Assembly: GCA_039191215.1 (NCBI GenBank) | Contig: JBCCXT010000039.1 | Span: 1 to 37,542 of the forward strand | DNA length: 37,542 nucleotides | DNA from: HKCCE3408 sp039191215 | Lineage (GTDB): Bacteria; Pseudomonadota; Alphaproteobacteria; Rhodobacterales; Rhodobacteraceae | Direction: 5' to 3' | Part shown: positions 1 to 7,792 of the stretch, piece after piece | Layout of the letters: each line of letters begins with the position of its first letter | Position numbering within the stretch: the first letter of the stretch is position 1 | Notes under the pieces: generated by a model | Database searches by the model: none | Seen by the model: only the letters and a program-made list of their open reading frames with translations | Told to the model about the DNA's origin: nothing | Translations under genes and position numbers: made by a program

Positions 1-217
<217 letters not shown>

Positions 218-221
<4 letters not shown>

Positions 222-679
222 TGGTCCAGTGCCGGGCCACCGGCATCGGTCACCAGCCCGATCTCGCGGAACCCGCCTGCATTCAAGGCCCCCATGATCT
301 CCATGACCGCATCATAGTCGAGCGCCCCGTCCGCGCGGAGGAAAATTTGGTTGCTCTCGCGCTCAGCCGCGATCGCGCTCAGCCGGCTAACAAGTTCTTC
401 GCGGCTGACCTCGGTCGTTTGGATCATCACGCCGCCATCGGCTGTCAGTGTCACGGTCAGCGGTTCTTCATCAGGCGAGGGCAACGCCTCGGCTGCGGTC
501 TCGGGCAGCTCGATCGGGACGCCAACCGTCATCAGAGGTGCGGAGACCATAAAAACGATCAACAAAACCAGCATCACATCGACAAATGGCGTGACATTGA
601 TCTCTGACATTGGTTGGACGGAGCCGCGGCGCCGTCCGCGACGGCGCGCCCCACCGCGATTTGCCACCGACATGGCCAT
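218..679 (-). CDS. tolR: TolR, proton-channel component of the Tol-Pal system
   Basis: TolR (153 aa) pairs with TolQ in the inner membrane and uses the proton-motive force to energise TolA, which keeps the outer membrane attached during division. A basic N-terminal tail (RRRGRRRG) is followed by the family motif INVTPFVDVMLVLLIVFMV at about residues 27-45. This is the single membrane helix, and its Asp is the conserved proton-carrying residue. A periplasmic ExbD/TolR domain follows. The start ATG at 679-677 shares one base with the tolQ stop (TGATG). An ATG two codons downstream is an equally possible start. The stop overlaps the GTG of tolA. Confidence 0.96.
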
Positions 680-1365
680 CAGTCGAGCTGCCGGCTCAAC
701 AGCGTGGAAAATTCATCGGCAAAGCCCTCATAAACCTGCACCAATCGGTCAGCTTGGCCGGACAGCGCGTTATAGAGAATGACCGCAGGGATCGCAGCCA
801 AGAGGCCGAGCCCAGTGGCCAAACGGGCCTCGGCGATGCCGGGGGCGACAACGGCCAGCGAGGTGTTGCCGGAGACGGCAATTTCCTGAAACGACCGCAT
901 AATCCCCCATACCGTACCGAAAAGGCCCACGAATGGCGCGGTCGCGCCGGTTGTGGCCAAAAAACCAAGCCCATTTGTCAGCCGCTCATTTTCCCGCGCG
1001 ATCGCCACGTCCATCGACCGGTCGACGCGTTGCTGGACGCCCGGGATCAACGCACCATCATCGCGGATAGAGCGGCGCCACTCCGTCATGCCAGCGACAA
1101 AGACGCGTTCCGACGCGCTGCGTGGCGCCTCGGCAATCTGGTCGTAGAACTCGTCGAGCGGCTCGCCCGACCAAAATTGCTGATCAAAAAGTGTCGTGTT
1201 CTGCCGCGCCCGGCGAAACATGCGGAACTTGGCGAAGTAAATCGCCCAGACCCAGACCGAGGCCACGATAAGCCCGATCATCACCAGTTGCACAATTAGA
1301 GTTGCTCGAAAAAAGAGCGCCAGGAAACTGAAATCCTGTGCGGCGGCCAAAGCTTCCGTTTCCAT
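679..1365 (-). CDS. tolQ: TolQ, MotA/TolQ/ExbB proton channel protein
   Basis: TolQ (228 aa from the chosen start) is the three-helix inner-membrane partner of TolR. A first helix follows the N-terminus (about residues 15-40, FLALFFRATLIVQLVMIGLI). A long cytoplasmic region then leads into the MotA/ExbB core, with LATTGATAPFVGLFGTVWG and, near the C-terminus, GIAEARLATGLGLLAAIPAV. These are the conserved Gly/Thr-rich channel helices. I chose the ATG at 1365 (METEALAAAQ) over an in-frame ATG 23 codons upstream because AGGACGG lies just before it and it matches the usual family N-terminus. A 105-bp gap separates it from ybgC, so a local promoter is possible. Confidence 0.96.
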   Translation of the reverse strand: METEALAAAQDFSFLALFFRATLIVQLVMIGLIVASVWVWAIYFAKFRMFRRARQNTTLFDQQFWSGEPLDEFYDQIAEAPRSASERVFVAGMTEWRRSIRDDGALIPGVQQRVDRSMDVAIARENERLTNGLGFLATTGATAPFVGLFGTVWGIMRSFQEIAVSGNTSLAVVAPGIAEARLATGLGLLAAIPAVILYNALSGQADRLVQVYEGFADEFSTLLSRQLD

Positions 1366-1470
1366 TCTGCCCGTCCTGTCTGCCGGGGTCGTTGCCCCTG
1401 ATGCGAGTTTGCCCGCGTGGATTAAGCTATCCAATAACAGCCGTTCAGGGGAATTGCCATGGGAGCGGTG

Positions 1471-1881
1471 TCAGGGCTGTTTCGGGCCGCCAAGACCGGC
1501 GATCTTTTGCCGGATACCGGCTGGGATACGCAGCGGTTTTCCGGCCGCGTCAAGGCAGACAATTTCAACGTTTGCCGTGAACAGGCAAGCTGCATCGCGC
1601 AAGACCCGCTGGTCCATTACAAAACGCACGCCTGTCAATGAGATAAGGTCCGTCTCGACCACCAGTTGGTCGTCATAATGCGCTGCACTTAGATAGTCGG
1701 CCGTCAAGCGCCGCACAGCAAAGACCAAGCCTGCGGCCTTCATTGCAACCTGGTCAATGCCCGCATCACGAACCATTTCAGAGCGCGCGCGTTCGATAAA
1801 CTTCAAGTAATTGGCATAATAGACCAGCCCGGCCAGGTCGGTGTCCTCGTAATACACGCGCAGCGGCCATCGATGGGTCAT
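1471..1881 (-). CDS. ybgC: YbgC-type acyl-CoA thioesterase of the Tol-Pal operon
   Basis: A 136-aa hotdog-fold thioesterase. The sequence RVYYEDTDLAGLVYYANYLKF near residue 8 is the 4-hydroxybenzoyl-CoA thioesterase/YbgC signature; its Asp is the catalytic residue of the family. YbgC proteins hydrolyse acyl-CoAs and usually sit first in tol-pal operons. The ATG at 1881 forms an ATGA overlap with the stop of the upstream membrane-protein gene, which marks the start. A much longer open frame extends upstream but lies inside that neighbour. The overlap ties the unfamiliar five-gene block to the Tol-Pal genes. Confidence 0.93.
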   Translation of the reverse strand: MTHRWPLRVYYEDTDLAGLVYYANYLKFIERARSEMVRDAGIDQVAMKAAGLVFAVRRLTADYLSAAHYDDQLVVETDLISLTGVRFVMDQRVLRDAACLFTANVEIVCLDAAGKPLRIPAGIRQKIAGLGGPKQP

Positions 1882-3680
1882 TCCGATTTCACCAGGCCGG
1901 AAAAGCCCGCCACGGCCAGCAGCGACAAGGCCCAGCCCACAACGATCTGGACCCAGAAATAGACCAGCCACAGCCTGTCGCCCGGCGGGGCCACAACCTC
2001 CCACTTGCTGCGCACATCGAATGACATGACCGGCAAAAGCGTGTCGAGCGTGAACATCAAAGGCGGAAAGCGGGGCAGATCTTCGGCATCGGGATTGGCG
2101 TTGTAGCACATGACACGGGTTTCGTCTGGCGCGGTGCGTTGTGTGTCTGCGACGCCGAATTCAGGGCCGCAAGCTTGCCATGCAACGCTGCCCAAAACGC
2201 TCGACCCGGTCGGATGAACCAAACCGCGCTGGTAGGCTGCGTTGAAGACAAAAGCACCAAGTACGGCAAAACCGACGAGCCAGAAGAGCGCCAGAAAGGG
2301 CTCCCGGCCATAGCGGACGGTGCTGGCCAGGATGCCGTCCCAAACGGTGGCGAGCAGCAGCCGATCCCATTGGCCCGAGGCACGCAAAAGCGCGCGTCGA
2401 TGGCGCCGGTGACGACCTTCTTTCTCGATCATCAGCCGCTTGGCATCTTGGCCATGTCCGGTATCGCGCAGAACACGTGCGCATTGCTCCCATGGTTGGG
2501 GATGGAATTCGTGCTCAGGCTGCCGGTCAAGCCAATCGATCCGATCTTTGGCCGAGACCGGCGCCTCGATGAAGGCATCATACGTGCAGCGATCAAGCCA
2601 AAGCGAACCCGGTTCTGGCCAGGCCCTAGGCTCATCGCAGATCACGCTGATCCGTGCTGCACGAAGGTCGAGATGGCCATCAAGCCGAAGCGGGTTCTCA
2701 TTCTCCGCCGATCGCATGAAAAACGTCCCATTGATCTGGGCGTTGGTGGCATTAATCGCGTCGCCATCAGCAGTGATCGACGTGCTGCGACAGGTCAGAT
2801 CGCCGGAAATCCGGGCGCCAAGAATGCGAACGGCGCCGATGATTGTCGCGTGGCGCAACTGCAAATCGCCGTCTATCTGCGCACCGTCGAATTGCAGCGC
2901 GGACCCTTGAGAGGTGATCGCCACCCTGTCGGCATTAAAGCTCGCCCCCAGCTTTGTGCCCAAGAAGCGTACGGCGCCAGCGACTTCGGCGCTGCGAAGA
3001 AATACACCACCGCCGGCCCACAACTTGTCGCATTGCACGGCGACGCCGGCTTCTCCGCCGCTTAGTTTTGCGCCCTCAAAGGTCAGATCGCCACCAATGC
3101 GCGCGCCCAGAAGACGCACCGCGCCGGTCACATCGGCATGTCGCAGAAAAACCTCCCCACCGGTTTCCAGCCTGTCGCAATTGAGGGCCGTGTCCTCAGC
3201 CGCCAGCGTCGCATCAATGCAATTGAGATCCCCGCCGAGCTTTCCACCAAGCATGCGCACCTGCGCGGTCGCAGTGGCGCCGCGCAAACTAAAATCGCCC
3301 TTTGCGCTTAGCCCATCTGCGTCAAGGCCCGGAAGATGGGAGCCGTTGAGATAGATCGATTTGAGCTCAGCGGATCGGAGCTTCAACGCCGTATCGAACC
3401 GGCAATTGGCCAGTAGCAGATCTGCCTTTAATTCCGTCCCTTCGAGGCCCAACTCGCCTTCGATTGAGGCACCGAAGACGCCCAATCCCCATTCCGGCAA
3501 CTTGTCGTAGTATAGGCATAGATAACGCACGAACCCGGCGCGGATTATGACCTCTTCTGTGGGAACTTCTTCCGGCAGCTCACCGGTACCGATGGAAACT
3601 TCGGGCGCGTCCCAAAGGTTGTCGAGGACCGCTTGCTCGGCAGGCTTCAACGGCTCCAGATCCTTCAGCGTTTGGGTCAT
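1878..3680 (-). CDS. Repeat-domain membrane protein A (paralogue of the gene at 3719-5431)
   Basis: A 600-aa protein of unassigned function. Roughly residues 60-360 are a pentapeptide-like, probably beta-helical repeat with recurring phrases such as GAVRLLGARIGGDL and LRSAEVAGAVRFLG. A short helical segment with PQPWEQCARVLRDTG and a basic RRHRR stretch follows. The C-terminus holds two membrane helices (about 462-480 and 570-592) around a roughly 90-residue loop, inferred to be extracytoplasmic, with cysteines at about 504 and 525 and the phrase LDTLLPV. It ends GWALSLLAVAGFSGLVKSE, nearly identical to its neighbour. Proteins of this build are sometimes annotated as membrane-associated oxidoreductases, but I see no cofactor motif. 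The ATG at 3680 has a perfect AGGAGGT. The stop overlaps ybgC. Confidence 0.9.
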   Translation of the reverse strand: MTQTLKDLEPLKPAEQAVLDNLWDAPEVSIGTGELPEEVPTEEVIIRAGFVRYLCLYYDKLPEWGLGVFGASIEGELGLEGTELKADLLLANCRFDTALKLRSAELKSIYLNGSHLPGLDADGLSAKGDFSLRGATATAQVRMLGGKLGGDLNCIDATLAAEDTALNCDRLETGGEVFLRHADVTGAVRLLGARIGGDLTFEGAKLSGGEAGVAVQCDKLWAGGGVFLRSAEVAGAVRFLGTKLGASFNADRVAITSQGSALQFDGAQIDGDLQLRHATIIGAVRILGARISGDLTCRSTSITADGDAINATNAQINGTFFMRSAENENPLRLDGHLDLRAARISVICDEPRAWPEPGSLWLDRCTYDAFIEAPVSAKDRIDWLDRQPEHEFHPQPWEQCARVLRDTGHGQDAKRLMIEKEGRHRRHRRALLRASGQWDRLLLATVWDGILASTVRYGREPFLALFWLVGFAVLGAFVFNAAYQRGLVHPTGSSVLGSVAWQACGPEFGVADTQRTAPDETRVMCYNANPDAEDLPRFPPLMFTLDTLLPVMSFDVRSKWEVVAPPGDRLWLVYFWVQIVVGWALSLLAVAGFSGLVKSE

Positions 3681-3718
3681 GCTACCTCCTGCAATCTGCA
3701 ATGCGCTCCAGCGCAATA

Positions 3719-5431
3719 TCAATCCGACTTCACCAGACCGGAAAACCCGGCAACCGCCAACAGCGAAAGCGCCCAGCCCATGGCAATCTGGAGCCACAGA
3801 AAGCCGCGCGCGATCCGGCCCAAGGGCGACGCGGCACTCTCATCGGGGATCCAAAACTCCTGCATCTCCAAATGCACAATCGGCAACAGAGTGTCGGCCG
3901 AATAAATCCAGGCGCGAAACTTCGGATAGCTCCCCGCTTCGGGCTGGTCGTGGAAACACGCCAATTGCGAGGCGTAGCTGTCGTGCCAGCGCGTCTCGGG
4001 CCACTCTGCGCCGGGGGTCAGCGGCCCAAACGCGGGCGGCACACATCCCGCCCATTCCGGCGCGCGCAGCACAAACGCATTGTTCGGCTTAATCGCATCG
4101 GCATGGGCTGCCACCTGGTAGAACCCAAAGCCCAAGATCCAAAACACAAAAAGCCCAACAAAGGCGCGCAGGGGCCGGTGCCCATAGCGGACAGTGACGC
4201 GCAACATCCAGTCCCATAGCCCCAGAACGTTGGCTGGGAACACACGGCCCGCCGCCTCAAGCCGTCGCCGCCTGTCGATCCGATGCAGTTGTTCTTTTTT
4301 GATGAGGACATCACGCGCATCCTCGACATGGCCCATCTCGCGCAAAACTTTGGCGCATTGCTCCCAGGGCTGGGGTTTGAAATCCTCGCCATCCTTCAGT
4401 TGAAGGGACAGCCATTCAATCCGCGCCTGTGCATCGAGGGGCGCCTTGCGGGCAAAGGCCCCATAGGTACAGCGGTCAAGATCCAACGCCCCCGCCTCAG
4501 GCCAAGCATCGCGGTCATCCTCGATTGCCGCAAAGTGTGCGCCCGTCAGGTCCAGCTTTTTGTGTATGCGGGCAGGCCGCATCGGGATATCTGGAAAAAG
4601 CGCACGCTCTTCTGGAAAAAGTTGCCTCAAAAAGAGGTTGCCTGCCACCTGCGCACGCCCAGCATACATCCCACCAGATAGATGCGCCGAGGTGCAGATG
4701 ACCCCCCCGCCCAGCTTCGCGCCTGGCAGCCGAATCTCGCCCGCAACCGTCGCGCCGCCCAGAAACATGTTGCCATCCGCGCGCAGCCCGTCGCCGGAGA
4801 GTGCTGTCTCCGCCGCTTGCAGTGTCGCACCCGTGCAATCCACATTCCCGCCCAGCTTCGCGCCCAACAAACGCACCGCGCCCGCAACCGTCGCGCCGCG
4901 CAGAAACACGTTGCCCTCGGCCTGCAGCCCGTCGCAGGACAGCGCCCTCTTTGCTGCTTGCAGTGTCGCACCCGTGCAATCCAGGTCCCCGCCCAGCTTC
5001 GCACGCAGCAGCTCCACCGCGCCCGACACCTCTGCCTGGCGCAGGAACACGCCGCCCTCGGCCTGCAACTGGCTGCCTTTCAGGCCAGAAAATGCGGCGC
5101 GATAGAAGAATAGGGATTTCACGCGGGCGGATTGGAGGAGCGGGGCAGTGTCGAGATCGCAGTTGACCAGCCCTAGATCCCCGCGCAGCTTGGCGCCTTC
5201 CAGGTTCAGCTTTCCCTCAATCCGAGCGCCCGCAATCCGTACGCCCCATTCCGGGATATCCTCCTGGTACAGGCACAAATGGCGGATGAAGTCGGCGCGC
5301 AGCCTCACGTCTCGCCCGGCTTTGGCGCCGGGCCGGCTGCTACCCAAAACCACCTCCGGCCATTCCCACAGCCGCGCTAGCACCTCTTGCTCGGCGGGGT
5401 AGTCGTCGGACGGCGTCCATTTGTGTCTCAC
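3719..5431 (-). CDS. Repeat-domain membrane protein B (paralogue of the gene at 1878-3680)
   Basis: A 570-aa protein with the same architecture as its downstream neighbour. An N-terminal segment with LRADFIRHLCLYQEDIPEWG (the neighbour has IIRAGFVRYLCLYYDKLPEWG) leads into the repeats. Residues 122-215 are two near-identical 47-residue repeats, followed by a degenerate third. A helical part with FKPQPWEQCAKVLREMGH follows, then two membrane helices (about 422-441 and 543-564) and a loop with cysteines at about 463 and 492 and YSADTLLPIVHLE. The start is a GTG at 5431-5429 overlapping the previous stop (GTGA); no in-frame ATG is near. Function is unknown; a membrane-tethered scaffold or sensor is a guess. 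The pair arose by tandem duplication. Confidence 0.9.
   Translation of the reverse strand: MRHKWTPSDDYPAEQEVLARLWEWPEVVLGSSRPGAKAGRDVRLRADFIRHLCLYQEDIPEWGVRIAGARIEGKLNLEGAKLRGDLGLVNCDLDTAPLLQSARVKSLFFYRAAFSGLKGSQLQAEGGVFLRQAEVSGAVELLRAKLGGDLDCTGATLQAAKRALSCDGLQAEGNVFLRGATVAGAVRLLGAKLGGNVDCTGATLQAAETALSGDGLRADGNMFLGGATVAGEIRLPGAKLGGGVICTSAHLSGGMYAGRAQVAGNLFLRQLFPEERALFPDIPMRPARIHKKLDLTGAHFAAIEDDRDAWPEAGALDLDRCTYGAFARKAPLDAQARIEWLSLQLKDGEDFKPQPWEQCAKVLREMGHVEDARDVLIKKEQLHRIDRRRRLEAAGRVFPANVLGLWDWMLRVTVRYGHRPLRAFVGLFVFWILGFGFYQVAAHADAIKPNNAFVLRAPEWAGCVPPAFGPLTPGAEWPETRWHDSYASQLACFHDQPEAGSYPKFRAWIYSADTLLPIVHLEMQEFWIPDESAASPLGRIARGFLWLQIAMGWALSLLAVAGFSGLVKSD
4682..5068 (-). repeat. Imperfect 141-bp tandem repeat inside the repeat-domain gene
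   Basis: Two adjacent 141-bp units (5068-4928 and 4927-4787) and a partial third (4786-4682) encode 47-residue repeats of the form LQAEGxVFLRxATVAGAV...CTGATLQAA. The similarity holds at DNA level: one 27-base stretch occurs at both 4816 and 4957, exactly 141 bp apart. This suggests recent internal duplication or gene conversion, unlike the older and more diverged repeats elsewhere in the two proteins. Confidence 0.85.
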
Positions 5432-6063
5432 TGCACATCCCCCATCCGGGCGGCGAGGCGCAGGCCGTGGCTGGCATCCTGTGCGGCGACCGGCATGACC
5501 GGGTCGTAGGCCGCGCGGATCACTTGCGCCAGTTCCGGGCGCAGGAGCGCCGGGCCCCCTTCGGTCAACCGCGCCAAGGGTCCGGCCTCGCGAAACGCGG
5601 TGTCCGACCACAGCACAATCGTCTGCACAATTTGGCTCAGCGCGATGGTCTCCGCCGGTAGGCTGGCCATATTCTCATCCATCCGGATGAAGACAAACGC
5701 CGCCTTGATCGCGCCCTGCTCATCGAACCGGAAACTTCGATATTGGTTGGCACCGGCGGCCTCAAGCCGAGGCAGAAGCGTCTCCAGATCGGCCAATATC
5801 CGGTCGAGATTGGGTGTCTCGGCCAATTCCTTCCAATCGGACAGGAAGAAGATCATCAGATTGGCGCCAAGCTCGGGGTCGGTTTCGGCCATCTTGTGAT
5901 TGGCAAGGGCGACGACGGCTTCAATCGCGCCTTTCAGGACCGAGATGGTGGCGTCATCGACGCCGAATACGACCGGCGCGATCGGCCGGCCCCACCGCGC
6001 GAACAGGTAGCCGCCATCGGAGCGGGTGAAAAGCTTGGTTACGCCATCGGCGTCCAGGCTCAT
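5428..6063 (-). CDS. Unrecognised 211-aa protein, middle gene of the five-gene cassette
   Basis: I do not recognise this family. There is no signal peptide and no convincing membrane helix, so it is probably cytoplasmic. It opens MSLDADGVTKLFTRSDGGYL, and a phrase DDATISVLKGAIEAVVALAN follows. A mixed alpha/beta stretch contains LMIFFLSDWKELAETPNLDR, then FRFDEQGAIKAAFVFIRMD. Both ends overlap neighbours by four bases: its ATG sits in ATGA with the secreted-protein gene upstream, and its stop in GTGA with the membrane-protein gene downstream. Strict coupling between secreted and membrane genes suggests a shared process, perhaps as an adaptor, but that is inference only. Confidence 0.88.
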   Translation of the reverse strand: MSLDADGVTKLFTRSDGGYLFARWGRPIAPVVFGVDDATISVLKGAIEAVVALANHKMAETDPELGANLMIFFLSDWKELAETPNLDRILADLETLLPRLEAAGANQYRSFRFDEQGAIKAAFVFIRMDENMASLPAETIALSQIVQTIVLWSDTAFREAGPLARLTEGGPALLRPELAQVIRAAYDPVMPVAAQDASHGLRLAARMGDVQ

Positions 6064-6905
6064 CGACCAAGCTCTGAGATGGCGCGGCGCAGGATCGGAT
6101 CGCTTTCGGCCGCGCCATAGAGGGTGGTGCTGCCGCCCAGGATCGCCGCGCCCGCCGCGCCATCACTGATCCGCAGCGCCCAAAAGCCGCGTGCGTTGTA
6201 GGCGCAATCAGAAAACAAGCAGCCCGAGCCGATCACCCAGTCGCCTTCCTGCCGCGTCTGGCTGCCGTGCGCGACATGGTTGGCCAGACCCCAAATCCGG
6301 TTTTCCGGCATGATTTGGGCAAAGCGCGCCCGTTCTGCCATCATGTCAAACGGAGCGAAAGGGTGCAGCCCGAGCCAGCGCAACACGTCCGGACCTGCGC
6401 CCGCCGGAACGGGGTCGCTGCGCAAGGTGCCAGAAGCCGAGCGGACCTCGCGCCCGTCAAAGCTGAACGCCTCTGCACCAGTCTGGCCCGGGCTGCTTAG
6501 TTCCAGTTCAATCCGGCCCGGATAGACACGCACGTCTCGCACCGTCGCCTCACAATGCCCGAAGGGCGGGCTAGCGGTGAGACCGCTTGCATCGACGCGC
6601 AGCAATACATGCACGCCAAAGCAGCCATTCCCGTTATTGTTTTGGCGCAGTAGAACCCAATCCTCCGCGCTGCTGGCGATGGCAAATCCGCCTAGAATGC
6701 TCTGGCTCGGCGCGTATAAGTCGTCGCGCATCGTGCCCGCGAATGAGACGTATTGATCGACCTCGCCGCCGACAATCTGCACCTCGCCGAACCGGGTCTG
6801 AAACTGGTAGAAATCACCCAAGGCGACTTGGGCTTCCACGGCCAGTGGCAGGGCCACAGCCAGCGCTGCAAGTACGGCCCGGGCCCGCACGCCGATTGCC
6901 TTCAC
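6060..6905 (-). CDS. Secreted cysteine-containing protein, second of a paralogous pair
   Basis: A 281-aa protein with a clear Sec signal peptide: a basic n-region, then VLAALAVALPLAVEAQ with cleavage likely after Ala at about residue 25. The mature part begins VALGDFYQFQTRFGEV, matching VALGSHEAFQTRFGHV in the next gene upstream. Four cysteines are shared by the pair, in the contexts NGNGCFG, SPPFGHC and GSGCLFSDC, so disulfides in the periplasm are likely. The C-terminal region GFWALRISDGAAGAAILGG also matches its paralogue. The start is GTG at 6905-6903, overlapping the upstream stop (GTGA). I recognise no enzyme motif. Confidence 0.86.
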   Translation of the reverse strand: MKAIGVRARAVLAALAVALPLAVEAQVALGDFYQFQTRFGEVQIVGGEVDQYVSFAGTMRDDLYAPSQSILGGFAIASSAEDWVLLRQNNNGNGCFGVHVLLRVDASGLTASPPFGHCEATVRDVRVYPGRIELELSSPGQTGAEAFSFDGREVRSASGTLRSDPVPAGAGPDVLRWLGLHPFAPFDMMAERARFAQIMPENRIWGLANHVAHGSQTRQEGDWVIGSGCLFSDCAYNARGFWALRISDGAAGAAILGGSTTLYGAAESDPILRRAISELGR

Positions 6906-7792
6906 AGCGGCTGCTCCGCTAAAAACCGCGCGAAGACCGGATCGCTGGCCGCGCCAAAGGTCTCGGCGGCCGCATTTTCGCGCAGGATCGCCGCTGCCGG
7001 GGCGCCATCGGCCAATCTGATGCCCCAAACGCCGGCTGAGGCATTGCATTGATGCGCCGTGCAGGCAGAGCCGAGTATCCAACCTTCCCGCGCTTGCGTG
7101 GCCCCAGGTCCGGTCATTTGCCTGGCCATCTGCTGAAAGGCATCCGGCGACATCACCGCCAGAAACCGGGCCTGTTCGTTGCCGTCGCGCAGCGCCACAA
7201 CCGGGTGATGGCTCAGCCATTGGGTCGGATCGCTCAATTCCGCCTGACCATCGCCCAGAACAGGCGCATCATCTGTTGCACTCAGCGTAAGCCCGTCGAA
7301 GACAACACGCTGCTGGTCGATCGAGACATCGGGATGGGCCAGCACAAGCTCGATCCGGTCGGGCAGGACCTCGAGGTCAAGAATACGCCCCAAGCATTCG
7401 CCAAAAGGTGGTGAGATCTGGATGCCCAGCGGGTCAACCAGGCCCAGATAATAGGTGCCGGGGCACATATTTCCGCCGTGATTGGTCTCGATCAAAACCC
7501 AGTCGATCTCAACGTTTGGCAAGCCCCAGGCCCCGGCAATAACGACAAAGCGGTTGCGCAGGCCTAGCCGCTGGTTGTTCCAGGCAAGTTCCTCCTCAAA
7601 CTCGCTGGCCGCTACCACTGAGACGTGGCCGAACCGGGTTTGGAATGCCTCATGCGAGCCCAGCGCCACCTGCGCGGCAGCCGGCGATTGGGCCCCTAAA
7701 GCCAGGATCAGCGCGGTGAGCAATGCTCCGGGTACAACCCGCCCGCTAATTCCTTGCAACCAAATCAACAGAACCTCGTAAAATCGCCTCAA
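6902..7792 (-). CDS. Secreted cysteine-containing protein, first of a paralogous pair (TTG start)
   Basis: A 296-aa protein whose frame has no usable ATG outside ruvB. The best start is a TTG at 7792-7790 that overlaps the ruvB stop (TTGA) and is preceded, with seven bases between, by AAGGAG inside the last ruvB codons. The N-terminus is then a long signal peptide with hydrophobic core VPGALLTALILALGAQ, ending AAAQ at about residue 41. The mature protein shares FQTRFG, SPPFGEC, GSACTAHQC and GVWGIRLADGAPAAAIL with the next gene. Function is unknown. It is the first gene of the cassette after ruvB, and the overlap implies co-expression with Holliday-junction resolution genes. Confidence 0.84.
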   Translation of the reverse strand: MRRFYEVLLIWLQGISGRVVPGALLTALILALGAQSPAAAQVALGSHEAFQTRFGHVSVVAASEFEEELAWNNQRLGLRNRFVVIAGAWGLPNVEIDWVLIETNHGGNMCPGTYYLGLVDPLGIQISPPFGECLGRILDLEVLPDRIELVLAHPDVSIDQQRVVFDGLTLSATDDAPVLGDGQAELSDPTQWLSHHPVVALRDGNEQARFLAVMSPDAFQQMARQMTGPGATQAREGWILGSACTAHQCNASAGVWGIRLADGAPAAAILRENAAAETFGAASDPVFARFLAEQPL

